64,000 bases of DNA, taken from assembly GCF_003123685.1 (NCBI RefSeq), contig NZ_QCYJ01000005.1, positions 248,001-312,000 of the forward strand, in the 5' to 3' direction. The notes beneath the pieces were generated by a model. The model was not told where the DNA came from, searched no databases, and was given only the letters and a program-made list of their open reading frames with translations. This document shows positions 52,420-61,719 of the stretch, one piece after another. The stretch's first letter is position 1. Each line of letters opens with the position of its first letter. The DNA is from Nocardia aurea. GTDB lineage: Bacteria > Actinomycetota > Actinomycetes > Mycobacteriales > Mycobacteriaceae. The translations under genes and the position numbers were made by a program.

Positions 52420-52887
52420 ATGACCGAAGTGAAAATCGTCGCGGATTGCGCGGCGTCGGCCGAATCCGCGTTCCAGTACGTCAACGACTACCGGAATCTG
52501 CCGCACTTCCTGCACGGCATCGAATCGTTCACCCCGGTCGGCGATCAGATCGAAGGGCTCGGCGCGAGTTTCGACGGGCACATCAAACTCGGCCCGGCCT
52601 CATTGCGTTCCCGCGTCGAAGTGAACCGGTGGGAGAAGGATTTCGCCATCGGCATCCGGTCGATCAAGGGGTTCGAGATCGATTCGACCTTCCTGTTCCA
52701 TCCGAAAGGCGACGATCTGTGCACGATCGACGCCATCGTCGACTACCGGGTGCCCGGCGGTCTGGCCGGACGCGCGCTCGGCAAGACCATCGAACCGTTC
52801 GTGAAGATCACCGTGAAACACACGACGGATAACCTGATCCGGCAGATCGCCGAATTCCATCGCGGTCGCGACCGGAATTCGCGCTGA
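52420..52887 (+). CDS. SRPBCC / polyketide cyclase-type protein
   Basis: 155 residues in an SRPBCC helix-grip fold pattern (VKIVADCAASAESAFQYVNDYRNLPHFLHGIE...). Binds a hydrophobic ligand; identity unknown. ATG 52420 follows TACAGT (52407-52412) by 7 nt without a Shine-Dalgarno, so leaderless; GTG 52411 is then inside the promoter. The DUF5313 gene starts 2 bp after its stop. Confidence 0.82.
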   Translation: MTEVKIVADCAASAESAFQYVNDYRNLPHFLHGIESFTPVGDQIEGLGASFDGHIKLGPASLRSRVEVNRWEKDFAIGIRSIKGFEIDSTFLFHPKGDDLCTIDAIVDYRVPGGLAGRALGKTIEPFVKITVKHTTDNLIRQIAEFHRGRDRNSR

Positions 52888-52889
52888 CG

Positions 52890-53270
52890 ATGACCGAGTC
52901 ACCCACCCCCACATTCGCGCAGCGGGTCGGATACATCTGCGGGAAGAACCTTCCCGCGTCGAAATCGGAGTGGGTGCTGGCCGATCTGACCGGCCCCGGC
53001 GCCACCCGCCGCTACCTGACCCGCATTCTCCTGCCGATCATCCCGGTACTGTGCCTGTTCCTGCTGCTGCCCGGACCGCTGTGGATGGGGCTGGCGATGA
53101 TGGCGCTGCTCTACATCCCGCTGATCTATTTCACGGTGGCGCTGATGTACGTGTACCGGCGGCACCGGCTGATCGGCCACGGCCTCGATCCCGCCCTCGC
53201 CGATATCGACGCGCGTCGTCGCAGCGAGGCCGACCGGCTCGATTACGAGCGCCGTCACGGCCGCGCCTGA
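52890..53270 (+). CDS. DUF5313 family membrane protein, first copy
   Basis: 126 residues with two hydrophobic helices (about 42-60 and 65-85) joined by LLLPGPLWMG and a basic charged C-terminus (RRHRLIGHGLDPALADIDARR). Function unknown. A paralogue with the same pattern is at 53986. Overlap-close to the SRPBCC gene suggests one transcript. Confidence 0.8.
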   Translation: MTESPTPTFAQRVGYICGKNLPASKSEWVLADLTGPGATRRYLTRILLPIIPVLCLFLLLPGPLWMGLAMMALLYIPLIYFTVALMYVYRRHRLIGHGLDPALADIDARRRSEADRLDYERRHGRA

Positions 53271-53334
53271 CCCGCGTGCACCGGATCTCCCGCGCGTTTG
53301 CGGACACCCGAGGCGGGTGGCAGCATGCACCGCG

Positions 53335-53922
53335 ATGAAGATCACCGCGGCACGGGCCGACGAATTACTGGGCAGCTCCTGGTTCACCGGCTACACCGCC
53401 GAGGTCGATCTGCACGAGGAGCCGGTCGTCCACGACGAATTCGATGTCGAAGCCCGCTGCGAAGCTCTCGGCGACACCGAATGCGTCCTGTTCGGAGCTG
53501 GCCTCATGGTTCACGGCACCCTCGATCTCGCCGGTGACGTCCACTCCATCTACGCGGTACGCGGCACGCTCCGCGCGCGACGCCTGATCCTCGGCGACGC
53601 GGTCCTCGTCGTCGACGGCACCGTCGAGGTCGAGGAGTGGCTGTTCGGCGGGGATACCCGTGGTGTCTTCGAGGTCGGCGGCCTCCAGGTCGAGTCCGAC
53701 GAGGGCCACGACGCCCTGTTCGCCAAGGTCGCGACACCGACAGCGGTGCTCTTGGACCGCGCCCGCGGCGAGCTGGTGCTCCGCCGGAACGGGGAGCCGA
53801 GGCAGACCGGACAACTCGTCGCACCGGCGCTGGCTGATCTCGATCCCGACTATCGGCCCGAACTGCTCATCGGTGCCCGCCTGCGCGAACTACTGGTCGC
53901 CGGGCAACCGATCTTCGCCTGA
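53335..53922 (+). CDS. Hypothetical beta-helix-like protein
   Basis: 195 residues with regular short strands (HGTLDLAGDVHSIYAVRGTLRARRLILGDAVLVVDGTVEVEEWLFGG) suggesting a small right-handed beta-helix or beta-roll, as in bactofilin-like polymers. No signal peptide or membrane helix was seen. ATG 53335 is chosen (MKITAARADELLG). It sits between the two DUF5313 paralogues. Function unknown. Confidence 0.7.
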   Translation: MKITAARADELLGSSWFTGYTAEVDLHEEPVVHDEFDVEARCEALGDTECVLFGAGLMVHGTLDLAGDVHSIYAVRGTLRARRLILGDAVLVVDGTVEVEEWLFGGDTRGVFEVGGLQVESDEGHDALFAKVATPTAVLLDRARGELVLRRNGEPRQTGQLVAPALADLDPDYRPELLIGARLRELLVAGQPIFA

Positions 53923-53985
53923 CAACGGCACCGACGGCACCGTCGACACTGGCGGTGACCTGCACCACAGGCATAGCCTGAGGAT

Positions 53986-54351
53986 ATGAGAACTCCCACG
54001 ATAGGGCAGCGGATCGCCTACGATCTGGGCCGCGAGCTTCCCCGGGAGCTGCACGAGTGGGTAGTCCACGACCTCGTCGGCCACGGGGCCATGGAACGCT
54101 ACCTCGTCCGGTTCCTGGTTCCGATCATTCCGTTCTTCGCGCTGGTGCTGCTGTTTCCCGGCCCCATGCCACTCAAGATCGGCATGATCGTGATGATGAT
54201 CATCCCGCTGGTCGTGTTCACGGTGTCGCTCAGTTACGTGTGGCGCCGCTTCCGACTCGCACAGCACGGTCTCGATCCGAATCTGCTCGACCACAACAAG
54301 ATCTCCGAACACGACCGTGACATGTACGAACTGCATTACGGGCACCGATAG
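53986..54351 (+). CDS. DUF5313 family membrane protein, second copy
   Basis: 121 residues, two helices at about 43-60 and 65-83 with LLFPGPMPLKIG between, basic charged tail (RRFRLAQHGLDPNLLDHNK). The same motifs as 52890: ...PGP..., GLDP. ATG 53986 follows TAGCCT (53974-53979) by 6 nt. Function unknown. Confidence 0.8.
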   Translation: MRTPTIGQRIAYDLGRELPRELHEWVVHDLVGHGAMERYLVRFLVPIIPFFALVLLFPGPMPLKIGMIVMMIIPLVVFTVSLSYVWRRFRLAQHGLDPNLLDHNKISEHDRDMYELHYGHR

Positions 54352-54416
54352 CGACCGAACTCACTTCGGCGGCCCGCCTGCCGAAACCGCGATTCGCGCC
54401 CCCTTAAGCTGGCAGC

Positions 54417-54929
54417 GTGAGTGAATCCAATGCCAGCGAATCGACCGTGAACGGCACCGGCACCGCCACCGCGGATCTCGCCGACGAGATCGGCCCGGAC
54501 ATCCGCAGCTGCGATACCCAGTTCATCCAGTTCGGCGGCCGAGCGGTGTTCTCCGGACGGATCACCACCATCCGCTGCTTCCAGGACAACCTGCTGGTGA
54601 AGCAGACGTTGAGCGAACCCGGCAACGGCGCGGTACTTGTCGTCGACGGTGGGGCGAGTGTGCATACCGCGCTGGTCGGCGACATCATCGCCGGACGCGG
54701 TGTCGACAACGGCTGGGCGGGGGTCATCGTCAACGGCGCGGTGCGCGATTCGGCCATCCTGCGGACCCTCGACATCGGTATCAAGGCCCTCGGCACCAAT
54801 CCGCGCAAGAGCACGCAGACCGGAAGCGGCGAACGTGACGTCACCGTCGAATTCGGCGGTATCACCTTCGTTCCGGGTGAAATCCTCTACAGCGACCACG
54901 ACGGCGTCGTGGTGCGCGCAGAGGGCTGA
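54417..54929 (+). CDS. rraA: RraA-family protein (ribonuclease E regulator type)
   Basis: 170 residues in an RraA-type alpha/beta barrel trimer fold: [76 protein letters not shown]. In Enterobacteria RraA inhibits RNase E; some homologues are aldolases, so the regulator role is not certain. GTG 54417 follows TAAGCT (54405-54410) by 6 nt, leaderless. It is convergent with the S4 gene, 3 bp apart. Counterpart: Rv3853. Confidence 0.88.
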   Translation: MSESNASESTVNGTGTATADLADEIGPDIRSCDTQFIQFGGRAVFSGRITTIRCFQDNLLVKQTLSEPGNGAVLVVDGGASVHTALVGDIIAGRGVDNGWAGVIVNGAVRDSAILRTLDIGIKALGTNPRKSTQTGSGERDVTVEFGGITFVPGEILYSDHDGVVVRAEG

Positions 54930-54932
54930 TCC

Positions 54933-55157
54933 TCACCGACCCGGCGCCACCCGGACCCGGTGCCCGGCCAGGACGACGATATCGCCCGCCTGTAACTGCC
55001 GACCGCGGCGCAGTTCCACCTCGTCGTTGACTCGCACGAGGCCCGAGGCGATCACGGTCTTGGCCTCGGCGCCGGAGTCGATCAGGTTGGCCAGTTTCAG
55101 GAACTGTCCGAGCCGAATAACGTCGTCATCGATCGGTACATCGACTGCATCTGACAT
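54933..55157 (-). CDS. S4-domain RNA-binding protein (YbcJ/RqcP-type)
   Basis: 74 residues. The S4 motif is IRLGQFLKLANLIDSGAEAKTVIASGLVRVNDEVELRRGRQLQAGDIVVL, the small stand-alone S4 type that binds structured RNA or ribosomes. ATG 55157 has AAGGAT about 7 nt upstream. The upstream frame to 55343 is rejected. Divergent from lysX with a 175-bp gap. Confidence 0.87.
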   Translation of the reverse strand: MSDAVDVPIDDDVIRLGQFLKLANLIDSGAEAKTVIASGLVRVNDEVELRRGRQLQAGDIVVLAGHRVRVAPGR

Positions 55158-55332
55158 GGATATATCCTTACCCGCCCGGTATTCACGGGGTGAGCCAACC
55201 CCCGTGGACGGCGCGACGGACTCGGAATAATCCGACATAGCGGACACCGCCTCGGCATACCGATCCAGCACGCGACGCGACATCACGGGTGCCTTGGAGC
55301 ACTGAGGGCACGGCACCGTACACACTGGTTCG

Positions 55333-58300
55333 GTGACTTCCACGCAAGCCGGTCATCGTACGGACACCGAACCCGAGCGGGCCAGGCCGACGCCACCGGT
55401 CCCGCACCGGGGCCACGGCAGGCTCTCCGAGGTCCCGCACATCGCGGGACTGGTGCTCGGGGTGTTCGCGATCGTGTGCCTGCTGTGGAGTCTGTCGCCC
55501 GGATTGCGCTACCTGACCCAGGTACCGCGGCGCTATATCGACGACTACTACTTCGACGCGCCCGATACGAACCTGATGTGGGCACTGCTCGTCGGCCTGC
55601 TCGCGGGCGCGCTGGCCAGCCGCAAACGGATCGCCTGGTGGCTGCTCGTCGGCTACCTCGCCGTGTACGTGCTGGCCAACGCGCTGCTGTTCGCGGGTGA
55701 AGGCAATATCGACGCGCTGGTCGCGATGCTGGTCCAACTCGCGGTGATCGGGGTGCTGATCGCGGCGTGGCCCGAGTTCTACACCAAGGTCAGACGCGGG
55801 GCGGGCTGGAAAGCGCTCGGCGTCCTGATCGGCGGGCTCGCCATCGGCTGCCTGCTCGGCTGGGGTCTGGTCGAACTGTTCCCCGGCACGCTGCCCAGCG
55901 GCTGGCAGCGGCCCGGGTGGGCGGTCTACCGGGTGACCGCCGCGATCCTGGCCGAGAACGAACATTTCGACGGTCATCCCCGGCCCTTCGTCAACTTCCT
56001 GCTCGGCCTGCTCGGCGCGATCGCCCTGATCGCCGCGGTCGTGGTGCTGCTGCGCTCCCAGCGGGCCGAGAACGCGATGACGGGCATCGACGAATCCGCC
56101 ATTCGCGGGCTGCTCGAGCGTTCCGATGTCGAGGATTCCCTCGGCTACTTCGCGACCCGCCGCGACAAAGCGGTGATCTTCGCGCCCAACGGCAAGGCCG
56201 CCATCACCTACCGCGTCGAATTAGGCGTCTGCCTCGCCAGCGGCGACCCCATCGGCCTGCGCGAGGTGTGGCCGCAGGCGATCGACGCCTGGCTGCGGCT
56301 GGCCGACCGCTTCGGATGGGCGCCCGCGGTGATGGGCGCGAGCGAATTCGGCGCGCAGGCCTACCGCAGGGCAGGACTGTCCGCGCTGCGCCTGGGCGAC
56401 GAGGCCATCCTCGACACCAGGCATTTCTCGCTGGCCGGGCCGGAGATGAAACAAGTGCGCCAGGCGGCCAACCGACTACGCAAACACGGCATCACCGTGC
56501 GGATCAGACGGCATCGCGATATCACCGCCGAGCAGTTCACCCACATCATGGCCAGAGCGGACGCGTGGCGTGACACCGAGACCGAACGTGGTTTCTCGAT
56601 GGCCCTCGGCAGGCTCGGTGACCCGCTCGACGGCGACTGTCTGCTGGTGGAGGCGATCAACGGTCAGGACCGGCCGTTGGCCGTGCTGTCGCTGGTGCCG
56701 TGGGGCCGGACCGGAGCGTCGCTGGAATTGATGCGGCGTGATCGGCAGAGCCCGAACGGCGTGATGGAGCTGATGATCTCGCAGCTCGCGCTGAACTCCG
56801 AACAGTTCGGCATCACCAAGGTCTCGCTGAATTTCGCGGTGTTCCGCTCGGTCTTCGAAGAAGGCGGGCGCATCGGCGCCGGGCCGGTCCTGCGAATGTG
56901 GCGGGGCGTGCTGCTGTTCTTCTCGCGCTGGTGGCAGCTGGAAGCGCTGTACCGGTCCAATGTGAAATACCAGCCGAACTGGGTGCCGCGCTTCTTCCTG
57001 TTCGAAGAACGCAGGCAGTTGCCGCGCGTCGCGATGGCCTGCGGGCTCGCCGAGGGGTTCCTACCGCGCCTCGGCAAGGATCCCGAGACGACGGTGCACA
57101 CCGGAGTGCGTCGCGCGGTACCCGACACCGTCACCGGACTGCACGCCGACGGCACCCCGCCGGACCTACCGGAAACCGAACTCGCCGAACAGCTCCCGCG
57201 CCGCCCCGAACAGGTGCGGGTGCGCATGGACAAACTCGACAGGATGACCGAGGCGGGCGTCGATCCCTACCCGGTCGCCTACCCCCCGACCCATACCGTC
57301 GCGGCGGCGCGGCAGTCACCGCGCGGCACCACCGTCCGCGTCTGCGGCAGGCTGCTCCGCATCCGCGACTACGGCGGCGTCATCTTCGCGGTGGTGCGCG
57401 ACTGGACCGACGATATCCAGCTGGTCATCGACCGGGACCGGGTCGGTGCCGAACGCAGCGCGGAATTCGGCGAGTATTTCGACCTCGGCGATCTCATCGA
57501 GGTCAGCGGACAGATCGGGCTCAGCCGCAACGGCGAACTGTCGCTGCTCGCGGCGGACTGGCGGATGAACGGCAAATGCCTGCATCCGCTGCCCGACAAG
57601 TGGAAGGGCCTGGCCGACCCCGAGGCCAAGGTCCGCCAGCGCTATGTCGACATGGCGATCAACCCGGAGGCACGGGTGGTGCTCGCCAAACGCAGCGCGG
57701 TGGTGCGCTCGCTGCGGGATTCGCTCAACACCTGGGGTTACCTGGAGGTCGAGACGCCGATCCTGCAACAGGTGCACGGCGGCGCCAACGCGACTCCCTT
57801 CATCACCCATATCAACGCCTACGACCTCGACCTGTATCTGCGCATCGCCCCCGAGCTGTATCTCAAACGGCTCTGCGTCGGCGGGATGGAGAAGGTGTTC
57901 GAACTCGGCCGGACCTTCCGCAACGAGGGCGTCGACTTCAGCCACAACCCCGAATTCACCATCCTCGAGGCCTACGAGGCGCACAGCGACTACGAGCGGA
58001 TGATGCACACCTGCCGCACGCTCATCCAGAACGCGGCGCTGGCCGCCAACGGCGCCGTGGTGGCCCTGCGCCCCAACGACGACGGCGACTTCGACGAGAT
58101 CGACATCTCCGGTGAGTGGGCGGTGAAGACCGTGCACGGCGCGGTCTCCGAAGCCATCGGCACCGAGATCACCCCGCGCACCGAACTCCCCGAGCTGCGC
58201 GCCCTGTGCGACCAGGCCGAGGTCACCTACCAGCACGGGTGGGACGCCGGGCAGGTGGTGCTGGAGATGTACGAGCACCTGGTCGAAGCGCGTACCGAGG

Positions 58301-58656
58301 CGCCGACCTTCTACATCGACTTCCCCACCTCGGTCTCACCGCTCACCCGCGCGCACCGCAGCGTCCCCGGTGTCGCCGAACGCTGGGATCTGGTCGCGTG
58401 GGGCGTCGAATTGGGCACCGCCTACAGCGAACTCACCGATCCGGTCGAACAGCGGCGCAGACTCACCGAACAGTCGATGCTCGCCGCCAACGGCGACCCG
58501 GAGGCCATGGAACTCGACGAGGATTTCCTCCAGGCGCTCGAACACGCGATGCCGCCCACCGGCGGACTCGGCATGGGCGTCGACCGGATAGTCATGCTGA
58601 TCACCGGTCGCAGCATCCGCGAGACACTGCCGTTCCCACTCGTGAAACCGCGCTGA
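55333..58656 (+). CDS. lysX: Bifunctional lysylphosphatidylglycerol synthetase / lysine--tRNA ligase LysX
   Basis: 1107 residues. N-terminal membrane domain (about 35-250, six or seven helices), then an MprF-type DUF2156 aminoacyl-transfer domain (about 260-600), then an OB-fold tRNA-binding domain (about 675-760) and a class II lysyl-tRNA synthetase core (about 770-1105: motif 2 near [15 protein letters not shown], motif 3 near [15 protein letters not shown]). It charges a tRNA with Lys and moves Lys onto phosphatidylglycerol, protecting against cationic peptides. GTG 55333 is the first start. Confidence 0.95.
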   Translation: MTSTQAGHRTDTEPERARPTPPVPHRGHGRLSEVPHIAGLVLGVFAIVCLLWSLSPGLRYLTQVPRRYIDDYYFDAPDTNLMWALLVGLLAGALASRKRIAWWLLVGYLAVYVLANALLFAGEGNIDALVAMLVQLAVIGVLIAAWPEFYTKVRRGAGWKALGVLIGGLAIGCLLGWGLVELFPGTLPSGWQRPGWAVYRVTAAILAENEHFDGHPRPFVNFLLGLLGAIALIAAVVVLLRSQRAENAMTGIDESAIRGLLERSDVEDSLGYFATRRDKAVIFAPNGKAAITYRVELGVCLASGDPIGLREVWPQAIDAWLRLADRFGWAPAVMGASEFGAQAYRRAGLSALRLGDEAILDTRHFSLAGPEMKQVRQAANRLRKHGITVRIRRHRDITAEQFTHIMARADAWRDTETERGFSMALGRLGDPLDGDCLLVEAINGQDRPLAVLSLVPWGRTGASLELMRRDRQSPNGVMELMISQLALNSEQFGITKVSLNFAVFRSVFEEGGRIGAGPVLRMWRGVLLFFSRWWQLEALYRSNVKYQPNWVPRFFLFEERRQLPRVAMACGLAEGFLPRLGKDPETTVHTGVRRAVPDTVTGLHADGTPPDLPETELAEQLPRRPEQVRVRMDKLDRMTEAGVDPYPVAYPPTHTVAAARQSPRGTTVRVCGRLLRIRDYGGVIFAVVRDWTDDIQLVIDRDRVGAERSAEFGEYFDLGDLIEVSGQIGLSRNGELSLLAADWRMNGKCLHPLPDKWKGLADPEAKVRQRYVDMAINPEARVVLAKRSAVVRSLRDSLNTWGYLEVETPILQQVHGGANATPFITHINAYDLDLYLRIAPELYLKRLCVGGMEKVFELGRTFRNEGVDFSHNPEFTILEAYEAHSDYERMMHTCRTLIQNAALAANGAVVALRPNDDGDFDEIDISGEWAVKTVHGAVSEAIGTEITPRTELPELRALCDQAEVTYQHGWDAGQVVLEMYEHLVEARTEAPTFYIDFPTSVSPLTRAHRSVPGVAERWDLVAWGVELGTAYSELTDPVEQRRRLTEQSMLAANGDPEAMELDEDFLQALEHAMPPTGGLGMGVDRIVMLITGRSIRETLPFPLVKPR

Positions 58657-58771
58657 ACAAGGTTCTCGAGATGAGGGATTCATGGCCGAACGGTTAACGC
58701 GGAACGTCACAGCCCGATAACCTTGGTGATTCGGTACCGGGAGGAAGCCGACACTTCGGAATGGGGAATAC

Positions 58772-58993
58772 ATGTATCTCGATCTGCTGACCAACGCGAG
58801 CCTGCTGGATCACTCGGTATGGGCGAGCCCGGACATCTGGGCGTCGGACACCTTCAACACCGCGCTCGACCTCGCCGCCAAGAAGAAGAAAAAGAGCAGC
58901 AAGGGCGGCCTGATCGGCGTCATCTGCTGCGTGCTCGTCGTCGTCGCGATCATCGTCGGCATCGTCTACTTCACCAAGCGCAACAAGAACTGA
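58772..58993 (+). CDS. Small single-helix membrane protein
   Basis: 73 residues. Residues ~37-44 are a Lys/Ser run (AKKKKKSSKGG), then one long hydrophobic helix (about 46-67) and a basic end. The arrangement suggests an inner-membrane peptide with cytoplasmic lysines. ATG 58772 follows GGGGAA. No family recognised; Nocardia-type small protein likely. It lies 115 bp after lysX. Confidence 0.65.
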   Translation: MYLDLLTNASLLDHSVWASPDIWASDTFNTALDLAAKKKKKSSKGGLIGVICCVLVVVAIIVGIVYFTKRNKN

Positions 58994-59147
58994 CCGACGC
59001 GCACACCCGATTCGACGGCCCCGACGCCTCGGCGAACCCGGCCGTCGATTCGACCACCCGCGCACCTCCGGAAAATAGTGTGCCGCCGGTGCCGGGTTGA
59101 CGATGCCTGCTGTGGCGGTCGGTCGGGGATGCGGCAGAGTGTCGGGG

Positions 59148-59771
59148 GTGCAGTTGATTCTCGTTCGCCATGCCCAGCCGCTTCGGACCACGAGCGCCGA
59201 CGGCCCCGCCGATCCCGAATTGTCGGAGATCGGGTGGGAGCAGGCACGGCGGGTGCCCGCCGCGTTGAGCAGGCATCGGGTCGCGCGGGTGCTGAGCAGT
59301 CCGCAGCGGCGGGCGCGCGAGACGGCCGAACCGACGGCGGCGAAATTGGGGCTCGACGTCGAAATCGTCCGTGATCTGGCCGAATACGATCGGGATCTGC
59401 CCTCGTACGTCCCGATCGAGGACGCCAAACTGGAATTCCAGGCGGTATACGAGCGGATCAAGGCCGGATTCCTGCCCGAACAGATCGACGGACCCGCCTT
59501 CATCTCGCGGGTGCGCGACGCGGTCACCGAGATCGCCGCGGCCACCGATCCCGCCGACACCGTGGTGGCCTTCGCGCACGGGGGTGTGATCAATGTCCTG
59601 CTCCAGGACGTTCTCGGGCTGGCGCGACCGCTGACCTTCCCGATCGATTACGGGTCGATCACCCGGATCCTGTTCTCGCGCACCGGTCGACGCACGGCCG
59701 CGACCGTCAACGAGAACGGGCACGTCTGGGATCTGCTGCCGCGCAACATCGACGCCCGACAACGCGGCTGA
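59148..59771 (+). CDS. Histidine phosphatase family protein
   Basis: 207 residues. Catalytic RHAQ (VRHAQPL) near residue 6-9 and second His in FAHGGVINVLL near 143. Removes phosphate from small molecules; substrate unknown. GTG 59148 follows CAGAGT (59135-59140) by 7 nt, leaderless; the frame to 59097 is rejected. It resembles the phosphatase at 27158 only at motif level. Confidence 0.87.
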   Translation: MQLILVRHAQPLRTTSADGPADPELSEIGWEQARRVPAALSRHRVARVLSSPQRRARETAEPTAAKLGLDVEIVRDLAEYDRDLPSYVPIEDAKLEFQAVYERIKAGFLPEQIDGPAFISRVRDAVTEIAAATDPADTVVAFAHGGVINVLLQDVLGLARPLTFPIDYGSITRILFSRTGRRTAATVNENGHVWDLLPRNIDARQRG

Positions 59772-59899
59772 TCCGGGGATCACTCGCCGATACACAGGTG
59801 ATTGCCAGGTGCATCGCACCGCGATCCCAGCGACGGAACCTTCGATGGAATCCGTGAGCCGCCGCACCGCGACTCACGTTCCGTAGGAAAGGAATTTCG

Positions 59900-60214
59900 T
59901 TGCTCTCCACGACATCGTCAACATTCCGGCGCCGTTTCGCCCAGGTCGCCGTGGCAGGCGCGCTGGCCGCCGTACCGATCGGAGCCCTCGCCGCCACCGC
60001 CTCCGCCGAGGCTTTGGAGTCCACCGCCGACGTCACGGTCGCGCCCGCCGACGCGGTCGGTGGCGAGATCGCCGACCGTCCGCATCGCGGTGACCACGAC
60101 GGCCCCCGCGTGCGGTTCCACCATCCCGGTGATCACCCCGGCGACCACCGCGGTCCCGACGGCCCGCCCAACTTCTTCCTGCCGCCGAGCCTGCCGACGG
60201 GTTCGGCCGGCTGA
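59900..60214 (+). CDS. Small secreted His/Asp/Gly/Pro-rich protein
   Basis: 104 residues. TTG 59900 is chosen for AAGGAAT 7 nt upstream. Signal peptide with Ala-rich core ends near ATASA-EA. The mature part has repeated Asp/His/Gly words (PHRGDHDGPRVRFHHPGDHPGDHRGPDG), a metal-binding-looking composition. Ends NFFLPPSLPTGSAG. No family recognised. Shares the terminator at 60236 with the convergent cutinase. Confidence 0.7.
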   Translation: MLSTTSSTFRRRFAQVAVAGALAAVPIGALAATASAEALESTADVTVAPADAVGGEIADRPHRGDHDGPRVRFHHPGDHPGDHRGPDGPPNFFLPPSLPTGSAG

Positions 60215-60235
60215 CAACGAGTTCCCGGACGACAG

Positions 60236-60270
60236 AAGGGCCCACCTCCGACAAGGAGGTGGGCCCTTCC
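60236..60270. terminator. Bidirectional hairpin terminator
   Basis: 15-bp perfect arms 60236-60250 and 60256-60270 with a 5-nt loop between the two convergent genes. Confidence 0.85.
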
Positions 60271-60291
60271 GCTGGTGCGGGGTGCCGGTGC

Positions 60292-61188
60292 TCAGGCCAT
60301 TCCGGCGATCCAGTTGCGCATCCAACTGGTGGCGGTCTGGCCGCCGCCGACGTTGTAGCTGCCGTAGACCGTGTGGGCCTGCGACCGGTAGAAACGCTCG
60401 AGATCCTTGGCCCGCTGCTCATTCGCGGCGTCGGTGAGCTGCGAACCGAGGGCGGGCATCCCGCCGTGCGACATCAGATCGTTGATGATGGCCCCGGCCT
60501 CGAGCTGGTAGCGCCAGATATTGGCGGGGTTGGCATCCGAACTCTGGGCCAGGAATCCGGCGAACCTGGTGACGAAATCCTCGGTGGCGGTGGCGCAGTA
60601 GAGGTCGTCGACCGCGCAGATGGTCCGGGTGCGGTCGCTGACGAAGCCGAAGCCGCCGACCCGCGCACCGCCCGCGCCCGCACCCGGTGCGGGCGGGCCG
60701 ATCTGGATGTCGGTCGGCGAACGGCGCGGATCGGAGATCAGGCCGACGCCGGAGATGCGTTCCGGGCGAACGGTGCCGACGCCGGTGCCGATCTCCGCGG
60801 CGAGATCACCGGCGGCATCGGCGCCCTGGCTGTATCCGACCAGGGCGATCTGGGTGGCGCCGCAGCGCTGCGCCATGGCCGTGACCAGCCCGCGCGCGCC
60901 GTCGGTCGCTTCCTTCTTGGAAGCGCCGTAGACATCGCCCTCCCACGGGAAGGCGGTGGCCGCGTAGGTGACGTAGTCGACGTCGACCGAGGACGGCAGC
61001 CCCCTGGTGACACCGGCCAACATGCCCGGCTGCGGCGTCTTGTCGTGGCCGGTCTCCCAGGTACCGGGAATGGCGACCACATAGAGACTGGGGCAACTGT
61101 CCGCGACGGCGGAACCACTGCCCATTACCAGGCCGGACGCAATCGATACCGACGCACCGACGGCCGCGACAACCCTCTTCAAGCGCAT
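60292..61188 (-). CDS. Cutinase-family esterase
   Basis: 298 residues. Signal peptide with AxA cleavage near residue 29, mature DSCPSLYVVAI. GYSQGAD with Ser120 nucleophile; AVDDLYCAT carries the candidate Asp and paired Cys; a later His (MSHGGM) may be the base. Cutinase-like enzymes of mycolic-acid bacteria hydrolyse mycolate esters, lipids or cutin outside the cell. ATG 61188 has TGGAG 4 nt before it. Confidence 0.92.
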   Translation of the reverse strand: MRLKRVVAAVGASVSIASGLVMGSGSAVADSCPSLYVVAIPGTWETGHDKTPQPGMLAGVTRGLPSSVDVDYVTYAATAFPWEGDVYGASKKEATDGARGLVTAMAQRCGATQIALVGYSQGADAAGDLAAEIGTGVGTVRPERISGVGLISDPRRSPTDIQIGPPAPGAGAGGARVGGFGFVSDRTRTICAVDDLYCATATEDFVTRFAGFLAQSSDANPANIWRYQLEAGAIINDLMSHGGMPALGSQLTDAANEQRAKDLERFYRSQAHTVYGSYNVGGGQTATSWMRNWIAGMA

Positions 61189-61719
61189 TCTGCTCCAGTT
61201 CGAACTTCGCCCCTTCGGGCAACCCCGACAAGTGTGTTTGCGCTAACCATGCTGATCTCGACGAATGTCATTTCAGTGCACACCGGGTTAACTGAAGTGT
61301 CCGCCCATATGAGATGCACGCCCGAACTACATCCCACCAGCCACGTAGCGCATCGCTGATCACAATAGAGGCACGGCGACGACGACGCCATTCGAACTCG
61401 CCGACGTGTCCGATTCCCGTCGAAAACCGTCCGACCGGTCCCGTCGGGGACGAGCGATGCTGTGCCAGATCGACTTCCGCGTTCACGGCACCCGACGAGA
61501 CGCCGTCGGTAGACGGGTCCATCGGTGAATCGAGGCCCCGCGAAATGTCCGTTATAGCGAGCGATTCCGATCACATTCGGGTATCCGTGACGCGAAGTCA
61601 CGATCTTGATCTGCTATTTCGGTAAAACGACAGCTATCGATTTCGGTAGTGCAACAGCCCCCTCGGACGCGAACGGCGCCCGCGGACCAGGTCCACGGGC
61701 GCCGTCGAAGTGGCGAGGG
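61189..61719. other. Intergenic region, no supported gene
   Basis: About 530 bp between the cutinase start and gltD stop. Slightly AT-richer stretch around 61210-61320. Short frames on the minus strand (61268-61522 and others) have no ribosome site and no family resemblance. A few weak palindromes but no good terminator near the gltD stop were seen. It probably carries the cutinase promoter. Confidence 0.4.

Noticed and set aside
54417..54929. Demethylmenaquinone methyltransferase (MenG), an older name for this family
   Set aside because: No SAM-binding motif; the fold signature is that of RraA.
61268..61522. 84-residue minus-strand frame in the cutinase-gltD gap
   Set aside because: No ribosome site, low-complexity Arg run and no family resemblance.
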